A DNA stretch of 64,000 bases from Moringa oleifera (taxonomy: Eukaryota; Streptophyta; Magnoliopsida; Brassicales; Moringaceae), in contig JAJFZO010000256.1 of NCBI GenBank assembly GCA_021397835.1, positions 4,597,009 to 4,661,008 of the forward strand, written 5' to 3'. The notes beneath the pieces were generated by a model. The model worked only from the letters and a program-made list of their open reading frames with translations. It was not told the origin of the DNA and ran no database searches. The translations under genes and the position numbers were made by a program. Below are positions 27,486 through 38,072 of the stretch, piece after piece. Position 1 is the first letter of the stretch, and the number at the start of each line of letters is the position of its first letter.

Positions 27486-28643
27486 ATGGAGCTTAACACA
27501 GTAAAAGATGCATTTGACCGTGTTGCTAAGAAGCAAAAATTATCGTACTCTAAATCCCAAGAAGTGATTGATCAAGTTGGCCGTGAAATCGAACTGACAG
27601 TGGCGAAAGTCCAGTCAATTAATGACCCTATGTCCCCTGTGGATCTGAAATCCATTCTTACTGAGCTCAAACTCAAGATCAATGCTCTTTGTCCACTCCC
27701 CCAATTAGAAGTTTTGCAGAAGGAACAAAATGTAAACCTTGGCAAGTATGCAAAAGTTATTGAGAAGTCTTTCAACCCTGATATATCCAAGGCATACAGA
27801 AATGTTGATTTCGACTTCCACTTAGTGAATCAGATCATTGCGTGCCATTTTTATCGGGAAGGCTTGTTTGACCTTGGAGATTGCCTAATAAATGAGGCTG
27901 GGGAACCAGAGGCAACTGCACTGAGATCTCAGTTCTTTGAAATGCATCAAATACTGCAGGCTATGAAATTTAGGAATCTTGAGCCTGCTCTGAAATGGGT
28001 TTCTGCCAACTGTGATGCACTTGAGCAAAATGGTTCAAATCTTGAGCTGAAACTTCACCGGTTACAATTTGTTGAGATTTTAAAGAAAGGAAATCGGGAG
28101 GATGCACTCACTTATGCTAGAACTTACCTTGCTCCGTTTGCTTCCCATCATTTGGATGAGATCCAGAAGCTTATGGCCTCCCTCTTGTGGGTAGGAAGGC
28201 TTGACAGGTCCCCGTATGCTGAGTTGATGGCTCCATCCCATTGGGACAGATTGACTGAGGAATTAACCAGGCAGTTTTGTAGTCTCATGGGGCAGTCCTA
28301 CGAGAGTCCATTGAGTGTGGCAGTAGCAGCTGGCATTGAAGGATTGCCTACACTCCTAAAGCTGGCAAATGTAATGGCTGCAAAGAAGCAGGAGTGGCAG
28401 ACAATGAAACAGTTGCCAGTTCCTGTGGAATTAGGGAAGGAATTTCAGTTCCACTCGATATTTGTTTGTCCTGTGAGTAGAGATCAAAGTAGCGAAGAAA
28501 ATCCCCCTATGCTGATGCCTTGTCTGCACGTTCTCTGCAAGCAATCTATCATGAAACTTTCGAGAAGCAGCTCGAGAACATTCAAGTGCCCGTACTGCCC
28601 AGCTGAGGTATCAGTTGCTCAGTGCAGACAATTATTTTTCTGA
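27486..28643 (+). CDS. RMD5: RMD5/RMND5-type E3 ubiquitin ligase subunit of the GID/CTLH complex
   Basis: The RMD5 (Gid2) family supplies one of the two RING subunits of the GID/CTLH ubiquitin ligase (family knowledge); plant substrates are little known. The single coding exon gives 385 residues, full length for plant members. The start is an ATG 24 bp after a splice acceptor. The N-terminal 110 residues are helical and charged. A LisH motif is at about 113-145 (DFHLVNQIIACHFYREGLFD), followed by the CTLH and CRA helical region to about 300. The C-terminal degenerate Gid-type RING begins at FVCPVS (Cys328) and continues with CLHVLC (Cys346, His348, Cys351) and CPYC (Cys368, Cys371). The protein ends CRQLFF. 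No break is seen. Confidence 0.93.
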   Translation: MELNTVKDAFDRVAKKQKLSYSKSQEVIDQVGREIELTVAKVQSINDPMSPVDLKSILTELKLKINALCPLPQLEVLQKEQNVNLGKYAKVIEKSFNPDISKAYRNVDFDFHLVNQIIACHFYREGLFDLGDCLINEAGEPEATALRSQFFEMHQILQAMKFRNLEPALKWVSANCDALEQNGSNLELKLHRLQFVEILKKGNREDALTYARTYLAPFASHHLDEIQKLMASLLWVGRLDRSPYAELMAPSHWDRLTEELTRQFCSLMGQSYESPLSVAVAAGIEGLPTLLKLANVMAAKKQEWQTMKQLPVPVELGKEFQFHSIFVCPVSRDQSSEENPPMLMPCLHVLCKQSIMKLSRSSSRTFKCPYCPAEVSVAQCRQLFF

Positions 28644-29790
28644 TGTTAGTTCCCAAGACTCTCTCTTGAACTGATAGCAAATGTTATGTGGGTGATGGTG
28701 TTCATCAATATAGGTATTTGCACTAAACATTCATTGGTTACCAGATTGAATATAAAAATTCTTTATACGGTATTATTTTCTATAACAAATCAATTAATTA
28801 CGAAAAAATCAGAGTCTGAAAGTGCAAGAACTGCAGATAAACTGGCAGTGCTGAAGTGCAGCCACACAGGAAACCATTTCTATGCTTTCTATGCAAATTG
28901 AACAACAAAGACTATCTTTTCTTTTTTTTGGAAATCCGTCATAAATTTTTGAACAATAATCTTTAAACATATTTAGTTGATCAATTTGCATTATACTGTA
29001 TTTGAATCTAAATCAAGTTATTAATAAAAAATATTTTTATTCATTCCAATTAAAAAAAGGCCGGAGAGATTAAAAAAAATTAGAAGAACTCAAATTAAAT
29101 AGATTTAGATAATTGTAGAATCAAAGTTAAAAAGGTAATTCTTAGATTATCCAGAATTTTGATCTAAAAAATTATTTTTTTAAAATAAAAAATTGATATT
29201 AGAAAAAAAAAAACCAATTAGTAGTTACTTTCCAACAAACCAGAGAATCATAAACATCCTAAATTTTAATTTTGATATATATATATATATATATATAGAT
29301 AACATAATTATACAATTAATTAAGTAAAACAAAATTAGTTTACAAATTTGACTTTAAAATCAAAGTTTAAAAATTCACTAAATCTGAATATTGTATATTT
29401 TTCAGAATTCTCATTTTATGGTTGGAAAATCTTCCATTAATCTGGAAGTTAAAAAATTCTGTATATGATTTGTTTGAATTTTTTAAAATATATATTTTTT
29501 AAAATAATGTGTATTTTAATATCATAAAAAAATTCTAATAAAGACAATTATTTAATTAACAGAAATTAGTGTATGAATATGAAGATGAGGCAGAACTTGC
29601 TCAAACTCTTCCGCAGCTTGAAGGAAAAATACATAGGAAAAGAAAAGCAATACCTAGAAAGATGTCCACTCTAACCAATCTTGTTCATTATCAGAGTCAT
29701 CAAATGCCATTCATTCAATAAAATAATCTTAAAATTACACTAAAAACAACTCATTCTGCACATCAACTTCCCATCTTCAATTTCTCTCTG
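28644..29790. other. AT-rich intergenic stretch between two convergent genes
   Basis: It contains the 3'UTR side of the RMD5 gene on the left and that of the small minus-strand gene on the right. A TA dinucleotide tract is at about 29276-29297. No gene is visible. Confidence 0.65.
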
Positions 29791-30255
29791 TCAAAACCAC
29801 AACATCCTCTTCCACCCAGGAAACAAAGCCGAAGGAGAAGGATCAGAGGAAGGAACGACTTCACCCAAATGTTCTTCCACCATTTCCTTTACAGACCTTG
29901 CAGATAACGGATGGAAATTCACACCCCACTCAGTCACAAACCCTTTAACGAAGACCCACTTCTCCTCTTCGCTGATGCTTCTCCACTTCCTCTCCACTTC
30001 CTCTTCTTTCAAGGCCAAATACTGGCAAAACTGAGCGAACAGGAGTTCTTTGCTCCTCTTCATGGCTTCTTCCTTCTGGGTCAGATGGGTATTCATCTTC
30101 GCCACCTCTGTCGCCAATTCTGATGCCAGCTTGGCATCAGTGGTGTTGCTGCATGTGATTTGGGATCTGTGTCGAGTGCAGAGGACGGGATTGGGAAGAA
30201 ATTTCGGAAGTTGGTTGAGCGTATTTGGGGGAAGAATATGGATTCTTAGAGCCAT
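29791..30255 (-). CDS. Small conserved-looking protein of unknown function, probably plastid-targeted
   Basis: I do not recognise the family with confidence. A single exon gives 154 residues from a true ATG at 30255. Residues 1-36 are rich in Pro, Leu, Arg and Ser with few acidic residues and end near RSQITCSN, like a plastid transit peptide. Residues 40-80 are charged and probably coiled coil (LASELATEVAKMNTHLTQKE onwards). The C-terminal part has Trp-rich motifs: EEEVERKWRSISEEEKWVF, VTEWGVNFHP and PGWKRMLWF at the end. Codon usage and the clean frame in otherwise AT-rich DNA support a real gene. It converges with the RMD5 gene and lies upstream of the 3' end of TBL12. Confidence 0.7.
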   Translation of the reverse strand: MALRIHILPPNTLNQLPKFLPNPVLCTRHRSQITCSNTTDAKLASELATEVAKMNTHLTQKEEAMKRSKELLFAQFCQYLALKEEEVERKWRSISEEEKWVFVKGFVTEWGVNFHPLSARSVKEMVEEHLGEVVPSSDPSPSALFPGWKRMLWF

Positions 30256-30359
30256 GTTGATGTTCTGTAGGTTCCCGGTGTTGGCTAACTTAGGTATTTT
30301 GGGGGATTTAAGATTTTGGTCTTCTTGGTATTGTTTAGATTAATAAAGATGGTGCGGCG

Positions 30360-32050
30360 AAGGAAGAGACTTTTAGGATCCCTTGGCTGCTTCATGCGTT
30401 TTTGCGGGATCACGATTATGCGCTCATTTAAGGTCAGTCGAGTTTTTTATGAGGCTGTAAAAAACATTAATTTAATAAAATTAATAGTTTAAATTATTTC
30501 TTTATTTTTATATTAATATTAATATTATAAAATATTAAAATATTTCTATAATTTTTATTAAAATATTCAACATAAAAATCAGATCAGCGCTATTTGGAGA
30601 GGTCTTGATGGTATTATCCTCATCATTTATCTGATTTACAAAAATATCTCACTGGAATCCAAATATCAGATTAATATTATTATTTTTTAATATTCTTTAA
30701 AAGAATATAAAAATTTTTAAATTATATTTTTTATTTACACCTCAAAATAAAGATAAAATTAATGATATATTTTATGGTTTAATTATATAAAAAATTTCAA
30801 TATCTCTATTTAAATAAAAAAATTTATATAATAAATTTCAATTTAATAAATATTTAAACTATTATAATAAAAATTAAATTATTCTATTAAAAATATATAT
30901 TTTAAAATATTTATATTATTAAAAATTTTAAAAATTATAAAAATAATTTATAAATTCAAAATTGTTCGGAAACCAATGAATAATATCGAAATAGATTGTA
31001 GAATTATGTTTAGAACATTTTAATATCGAAAATATTTTTGACTTTTTATAAATATTTAATTAAAATTTAATTTAATTTAAATTAAAATATTAAATATATA
31101 ATTAATTTTATCAATATATCAATATTTAAATTAAAATGAGAATTTAATTTAAGGTTTTTTTGTTATATTTGCTCAAAAAATTTAATGATAATTTTTTTTT
31201 ATACATTGTCTCAAAAATATGTTTAACTGTGATAATGGTAGAGGTGATTTCAGTTTGAAAAGGTTTTGATTGGGTTAAAAAATATGAAATTTCAATTTAA
31301 ATCAAATTATGATTCATTTTTTAAAAAATAAATTTCATCTTATAAAACTTTTATACACTTTTGATCGCATGAGATTTATCTCAAGAAAAATTTTACTTAA
31401 AAAAATATTTTATAGATTTAAAAAATATGTCAAACAATTATGTTATATCTAATCGACACATATATTATAAAATAGATAAAATCTAACACAAAATGTGCGA
31501 AGAATCATGACATTGTATATGCTTTACAAAACTCAGATGGAGCAAGTCTGCATTATAAGATTGAAATCAATATTATATCAGCCAAAATAGCTAGCATTAT
31601 AATCTCATGCCACAAAGACATTTCATTTTCAAATTCCACTGCCAAGAAGGAGACCAAACAGGAGAAACAAATGAATGAATATAAAGAGCTATTCATCTGT
31701 GGAAGTAACACCCAGTGATTCAGCTTAACCACCCAGCACATAAAATCCCCTGAACTCAACTTACAAGAAAAAAAGAAAAACAATTTAATACTCATACCTG
31801 TTACAATTTAGCAAATAATCCTGATTGAGCTCCTCCTAAAGAAAACAATGATATAATGTCTTTTCTCTAATTTAAGGCTATGAGTTCTTTTCTCCATGAA
31901 GGGAAGCACCGAGGTTGCACTCTCAGTAACCAGCATTTCACATTTGGATTCCTCTCTGCGTGTTTGGGTGCCACTCAGCCTCTTCATCTTGTGCCCGTAA
32001 ACATTTTCAAGTTTGACCACTAAAACAATGTATGGTATTCTTTCTATTGT
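30360..32050. other. AT-rich intergenic stretch upstream of the small gene and 3' of TBL12
   Basis: The sequence from about 30,450 to 31,450 is nearly pure A/T with no gene. The GC-richer part at 31,500-32,050 is probably the 3'UTR of TBL12; open frames in it match nothing known. Confidence 0.55.
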
Positions 32051-32053
32051 TCA

Positions 32054-34490
32054 TCACCCTGTCTGAAAGTTGTTGTGGATGAGTTCTGCTAATATATCAA
32101 CCCATGTGTCCGGGACACCAGGTAGGCACCAATGCATACAGTCTTGACCCCAGATGGCAACGGCGTCCTTCTTACCCAGCCAAATAGCTGGATGGGCATC
32201 TGCCCTGAACTCACTCAAGTGAGTCAGATCCAGTAATTGAACATCTGAGCCTTGCAAAGCCTTTACAATGAGATGGTTAAGTTTCCTGGCTTCCTTATTC
32301 ACTCCATTGTTGCTGGGATCAAACCACAAGTCAAGCTGTCTTGGTGTTAGAGTCAAATCTTCATGAAAGATACTATTGCACCAGAGAAAATCAAGGTCTC
32401 ATAAGTGAAGCATACTACATGTTTTTGGTTCAATTTTATCCCATCTCCATATTTCTGAGTATTGTGGGTAGCAATGCACTACCTCTACTTGCAATGCGAT
32501 AACTTCCAAGAAAAAGTTGCAGAATTTGATTTAGATATAAATTAGGTATTAACAAAAAAAAAAAGATTGGAAGTAATCATCAATTCATACCTGAAGTTCC
32601 TCAAGGGGCTTATCAAACAAGCAACTACCATTTTGATTCCACTCGCCACCATGAAAGTGCCGTGGTGACTGCAATCGCCAGAACTTGAGAGTCTTGCTAG
32701 GAATTTCTTGTTGTATGTAGGAGATCATGTGTTCAAGAACAACTTTAAGACCATCCAATATCCCCAGAGGGGGTTCTAATGGTTGTCCCGCATGATAAAA
32801 CACAAGTGGCGTCTCTTTAGGGAATTTATCATAACCCCACCTACTCAAGACACAGATTATCATGCTTTCGAAAGGTTTCCACATAGTTCAACCATTAAAG
32901 ATAGGCCAAAGTAGATAGGTTCAGGAACTGCAACTGAAAGATAAAGCATGGAACCCGCTAGATATATAAAAACATTTGTCCATACCTGCATTTCCAGTTG
33001 ATTTTCATTACCTCAAGTATTCATGTTATCATATGTCCATTAATCTCCATTGCTTTTTTAATAGTTATACCATAAACCATAAACCATTGTCTGATGTCAC
33101 CGAGGAATGGTGGCAGCAATCATGAATATCGAGCTGGTTTTCGAGACAAAAAGTCTCAAAGCATTGAAAACAAAGAAACTCAAGTCCATTCATCAACAAT
33201 TTTATGCATCAGCAAGAAGAGAAAGTATTTACCAATGTCCAGTGTTGAAAACAAGGACATCGTAGAAGTCGGTGACGTTGATCCAGTCATCTGCAGGAAT
33301 ATCAACATCCACTCGATGTATTCCTTTCAATCCATCTTGATCAGCAAGGGTGGATGGTTTCGGCTGCCACCTTTATTTTATCAGTTATAAGCACATGAGG
33401 TCGGCATTTCAAAGAATAAAAGGTCAATTCACAACTCAAACTAAGACATATCAAACATCAAGAACATGAATTGATTACACATACACACACTGGGTACAAA
33501 AGGCCAAAGTTTTGAGGCAAGTATAGAGTATAACCAAACTAAGAGATAAAGAAGATCAAAGTGGTAAATAGTTTAACAAGAAGCAGCATTACTTATTTCA
33601 GTTCATCCACAACCAATTCTCTTATATTTCAATGATCTAGCCTTTGCTTTTGATGCAAAGCATCCAAATTTTTATGGCGCGGAGGAAAAACATGTACAGA
33701 GGATCATAACAGCTGAACCATATATGTTCACTACACATTTAGAATTAGCAATTAGATTAGAAATCCTAAGAATAATGCCAAACTCTTTTTCACGAACCCT
33801 AAATTGCCACGTTCTAATCATCTTGCACAGTATAAAATTTGTACTCAGAGGATTAGGCGAAAAACTACACAAGTGGCAGTGGCATCTTAAATTTGAGCAA
33901 TAAAGTGGAAGAAAAGAAAAACCATAGGCAAAAGGAAAAGATAAATGCCAATGATCATACTCATATCTCGCGAGGAGAACTGCCCGATGATAAGCAACCG
34001 TGACATTGAACTTGGGGAAATAAGCTCCTCTCCAAGCCCCTTTCTTTTTCCATTTCTTGGCACCCGGATCACCCACTCTAAGTATACACAAAAGAGAAAC
34101 CAAGAAGTTCTCATTCAGAGAATCTCCAACGAACCCAATATTCCTATTCCTCATCAGATTCAGAAACTGAACTGGATCGATTCGTGGCAAGTGGCAGTCG
34201 TACGGCACCCATTTCCAGGAATTGATGGGATCCATGTTCTCCCTCTTGTTCTTGAGGCAATTCCAGGCGTTCCTGTGGAAAGGGCATGTATCATTGTAGA
34301 AGGGTTTTGGGTTGTGGGGATCAAGGACCCAGTGGCCATTGAAGAGATTGCAAGCAGAGGGTGGTGAAGAGGAGACATTGCTGACTTTTTGGGAAGGAAC
34401 GAAAAGGAGAGAAGAGTAGAGAAAGAGAAGGAACACCGACAGAATTATGAGGTACTGGAGCAAGAACGAGGAGGGGAGCTTAAAAGGCAT
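32054..34490 (-). CDS. TBL12: Trichome birefringence-like protein (TBL12/13 type), polysaccharide O-acetyltransferase family
   Basis: TBL proteins are Golgi type II membrane proteins that put acetyl groups on wall polysaccharides (family knowledge); the substrate of this subgroup is not settled. Four exons join to 399 residues: 33961-34490, 33233-33370, 32591-32840 and 32054-32335. Residues 1-9 are cytosolic and about 10-31 form the membrane anchor. The TBL domain starts at [11 protein letters not shown]. The esterase-like GDS motif is [10 protein letters not shown] (Ser124). The C-terminal DxxH motif is in [11 protein letters not shown] (Asp371, His374). All junctions conserve the frame, including the split Trp codon between exons 2 and 3 (GHW-WGYDKF). 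It is head-to-head with APO4; the two genes probably share a promoter. Confidence 0.9.
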
Positions 34491-34700
34491 CGTGGCTGTG
34501 GATCAGACCATCATTTAAGTAATAACGAAAGAATAGAGTGGCCAGGGAAGCTTTCGTACAACTCTTGTTATTAAAGCCGTAACCGCTTAACTGGGTTCTT
34601 ACTAGTAGGTTTGGGCTGATATTTTACTCCTTAATTAAAAGAACCTTAAATGCCCTGTGCTGGTCATCTTTCTCTGCCGTCCCTGTAGATTCTCTCCCTC
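34491..34700. promoter_or_regulatory. Probable bidirectional promoter between TBL12 and APO4
   Basis: Only about 200 bp separate the TBL12 ATG from the CT-rich start of the APO4 leader exon. TC-rich patches (CTCTCCCTCTCTTTG at about 34691) occur on the APO4 side and GA-rich sequence on the TBL12 side, which is the same Y-patch on the other strand. No clear TATA box is seen. Confidence 0.5.
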
Positions 34701-34898
34701 TCTTTGATTTTACTATTTCTATTCGGCTTTCTCTATGAATCACCCGCCCTGCTAATTCGCCTTGTCTCTAAATTTTCGAGGTTAGGCTTCTTACTCCTCT
34801 CCACACTTCCTCTGTCTCCGTATCTACCATTTTTCTCTCCTTCGACTCTCACACATACAGGAGAAGACGCACTTGAGCTTGATTGAAGTTTCTGTTAG
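34700..34898 (+). other. Probable 5'UTR exon of APO4
   Basis: The segment ends at a good donor (CTGTTAG|GTAATAC). The matching acceptors are at 35820 or 35969, upstream of the coding start at 35997. The exact 5' end is unknown. Confidence 0.45.
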
Positions 34899-34993
34899 GT
34901 AATACAGTCCCCCGATTCTAACATCATTCCATTTGATTAATACTTGGAACTTTTTTTTTTTTTGGCTTGTGACATGTTTGTCAAAATGCTCCA

Positions 34994-35425
34994 GTGGTAC
35001 AACTTATCTCTGTGATATGTAAACCTCAAGTGCTATTTGCAATGGCTCGTGTTGCCCGGACTTTACGACGATCAAATTGTCCATCTTCTATGTTGATGAT
35101 GTTATTAGTTAATGAATTTTCTCAAGAGCTTAGAAAAGCTCATCCTGCCATGGGGAAGAAATCATGGAGTAGCAGTTGGATAATTTCTGGGAATTATAAA
35201 GCTGGGTTTGGGTCCTCAATAATTTTAAATAATTGATGTGGGGAAACAAGTTTCGATGTTTTTCTTTTTGGGTGTTATCCTAAGCCTGACCCAAAGGCAT
35301 GGCTATTGGAATCCCTCATCAAAGCTGCAAGCAGAACTTCTAGGGCACGGCTGGATACAGCTGCAGCCAAAAGCTGTTGGTTAGACATCCATGGGCATAC
35401 TAAATTATTAATGGGGCTACAAAAT
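34994..35425 (+). other. Unidentified open stretch in the APO4 leader intron
   Basis: One frame stays open for about 140 codons apart from a single TGA at 35234-35236, and contains an ATG at about 35041 (MARVARTLRRSNCPSSMLMM). After the stop it continues as CGETSFDVFLFGCYPKPDPK. No family is recognised. It may be a decayed exon of another gene or simply GC-richer intron. Confidence 0.25.
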
Positions 35426-35755
35426 AAATGAATATGAATCTTTTCACTGAGGGGTTGTGCTATCCATCAGATCAGTGATTCTTTTGTTCCCTTTATCTCT
35501 AGTTTATTTCTCAGCTTTCAGGATTCAAAGTTCAATGGTACCAGTTAACATTGAAGTTTCAACCTCTTATCCATCTAATAACTGGCAGTTCTTCTCACCT
35601 ATACAATAAAAACGCAACAAATAGAAAATAGAAATGGCATGAGAGATGAGACATTCATTGATTATGAACATGAAGTTGCGTACTTATAATCACCCCAGAA
35701 GAAATTTTTTGTTCCCATACATGAATATGAGCCACTCAGACCATTTTTGGTTCCT

Positions 35756-35905
35756 TGCATTAGGCACTATTTTAATGTCATTTTTCAGTGTATCTAATTT
35801 CATCTAATGCTATATTCCAGGGTACAGTAAAGAAACTAGTTTGCACAATATTGTCTAGAAAAGTTTGAGGCATTGCAAAGCTGCATGAGAGAATTGCTCA
35901 AAACT
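35756..35905 (+). repeat. Tandem duplicate of the APO4 splice acceptor and first coding exon start
   Basis: This block repeats, 149 bp upstream, the intron end, acceptor and first coding bases of APO4. Both copies contain CTGCATGAGAGAATTGCTCA and a preceding TCTAATTTCATCTAATG-like phrase. In this upstream copy the ATG is ATA, and a TGA (AAAGTTTGA) falls in the former frame. It could serve as an alternative leader exon but not as coding sequence. Confidence 0.85.
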
Positions 35906-35996
35906 TTGCATCAGACATTGTTTTATGTCTTTTCTTGTGTATCTTATTTCATCTAATGATATATTACAGAGTACGGGAACGAAACTTGTTTGCACA

Positions 35997-38072
35997 ATGT
36001 TGTCTAGACAAATTCGAGGCGTTGCAAAGCTGCATGAGAGAATTGCTCAAAACTTTGCTACTAGATCAATACTTATAAGTAATTTACAAATTCCCTGCTG
36101 TTTGTTCTCTGCTGGGTCGATTTACACTGACCTTCCAAGGAAGCTTAAAAAATCTGAGCGGAAACCATGGGTCACAACCATCAATGACCTCAAGCGTAGA
36201 GCTAGACGAGAGAAGAAAGAGAGGCAGATGGTGTGTGAAAGGATTTTACGACCTCCAGAAAATGGGTTGTTGATTAAAGAATTAATTCCAGTTGCTCATG
36301 AAGTGTATGCTGCCAGATGTGAACTACTTACCTGCATTTCAAGGGTCTCAAAGGGCAGTGCAATATACACGTGCAGGTAAACAGGAATATTTCTTGTATC
36401 ATCATTAAGTGAGCGAAGTTTTGAGCATTGTCCGAGTATGAGGCTGGGCCTCTGAAATAGTTGAAAAAGCTTCAGAATTCTAAGAATGGTTGGCAGAAAA
36501 TCATAAATTGGGCCATTAGAAGGACAAGAATGATACTGTGAAGGAAGAACACTAAAAATGTTGATCAGTATACAGTGGAAACATATGTTGCCACAGATTT
36601 TCAACAACTACTTTAGTTTCTTAACTATAATGCCTCTGAGTTGTTCTAGTATTTTCTGCAATATGTACCTCAACTTCCTGATTTTTTGAAGGACAAATAT
36701 GGATGTAGACAATTACTTAGATATGTGTTGCCTATGCAGTGACTTTGATCCTTCAAAATGCAATATGGCATCCAGATATGAAAAGTGTAACTAAAATAAT
36801 TAACATGGCTAGCTTATTAAAGAGAGAATAAAAATTAAAGCAGATTTTCCAGTTGTTGTTCATCTGCAAGGATGGATATTCATACAAACTTTATGTAATT
36901 GCTTTCTGATATGTGCAGTGTGTGTGGCGAAGTTCATGTTGGTCATCCACCGCACAAGATCAAAACGTGCAATATCATTGGTAGCCTGACAAGCAAAGAA
37001 CACAGTTGGAAAAGGGGAGATGTGGATCATGTATTGCCTCTTGTTGAATCTTTTCATCTATATGACAGATTAGGAAGAGCTGTCTCTCATAATGAGCGGC
37101 TGCAAGTAGATCGAATACCAGCAATTGTGGAATTGTGTATCCAAGCTGGCTTTGACATCCCTGAATACCCAACTAGGAGAAGGGTTTTCCCTGCTTACTG
37201 TGTTGCTGGTAGGATTATGGATTTTGAGCGGAGGTTTCCAAAGGAAGATGCACCTGGCAAAGACATAACTACATCTGGGTTTTGGCAGAAGAAAAAGAAC
37301 TCAGTTGAAGATATCAAGTCTATGGACTTGCAGCCAAATGATGTAAAAGGTTTGTTTCCTTTTGGATTTATTAGCGTTCCTTTTTATTCCTGGAGTGTCA
37401 AAGTTCTCTTCTGACAGCAGATGATCTTATATTCTCTGTCATGTTGCCGAAACTGCTTTGACATCTTAGATTGGTTTTTTCGTTATATCTTCCGAGATTG
37501 TTATCAATTTGAAAGTGTTCTGAATTTTGATTAAAAATTATAGCTCTTTAATGTGATCTTTCATATGAACACCAACTCATTGTTCCATCATCTGATTACG
37601 AGATTCAACAATGTTGTTAGATATATGGAACACAGTTCTCAGGTTCTTGATTTCTGCTGTAGGAACTGCTGCTCGAGGGATGCAAGCATGGGAGAGAATG
37701 AGGTCAGGGGCCTCCAGACTTATGCAGAAATATGCTGTCCAAGCTTGCGGATATTGCCCAGAAGTCCAAGTGGGGCCTAAGGGACATAAGGTAAGGAATT
37801 GCCAAGCTTACAAGCACCAGATGAGGGATGGGCAGCACGCATGGCAGGAGGCAGCACTTGATGATTTGATTCCTCCTGTATATGTGTGGCATGTGCGGGA
37901 TGTTGAGAGTGGCCGGCCACTGGTAAATAATTTGAAGAGGTACTATGGTAAGTTGCCTGCAATAGTGGAACTATTCGCACAGGCAGGGGCCCCTATCAGT
38001 GATGATTATGCTGGTGTGATGAGGGAAGATGTAGCAGTCCCTAGCTTGAACGAAGAAAGGTTGGTTATCTGA
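35997..38072 (+). CDS. APO4: APO4-type protein (accumulation of photosystem one family), probably mitochondrial
   Basis: APO proteins are plant-specific RNA-binding proteins that help splice organellar introns; APO3 and APO4 are mitochondrial (family knowledge). Three coding exons join to 406 residues: 35997-36376, 36919-37349 and 37663-38072. The ATG at 35997 is followed by an Arg/Ser-rich presequence of about 50 residues. The basic stretch SERKPWVTTINDLKRRARRE is typical of the family. The two APO motifs are zinc-type: Cys126/129 with His and Cys144 (CSVCGEVHVGHPPHKIKTC), and Cys299/302 with Cys317 (CGYCPEVQVGPKGHKVRNC). Each is followed by an IPAIVEL or LPAIVEL block. A 5' leader exon probably lies near 34700-34898. 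APO4 is chosen over APO3 from the overall motif wording; this is likely but not certain. Confidence 0.88.
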
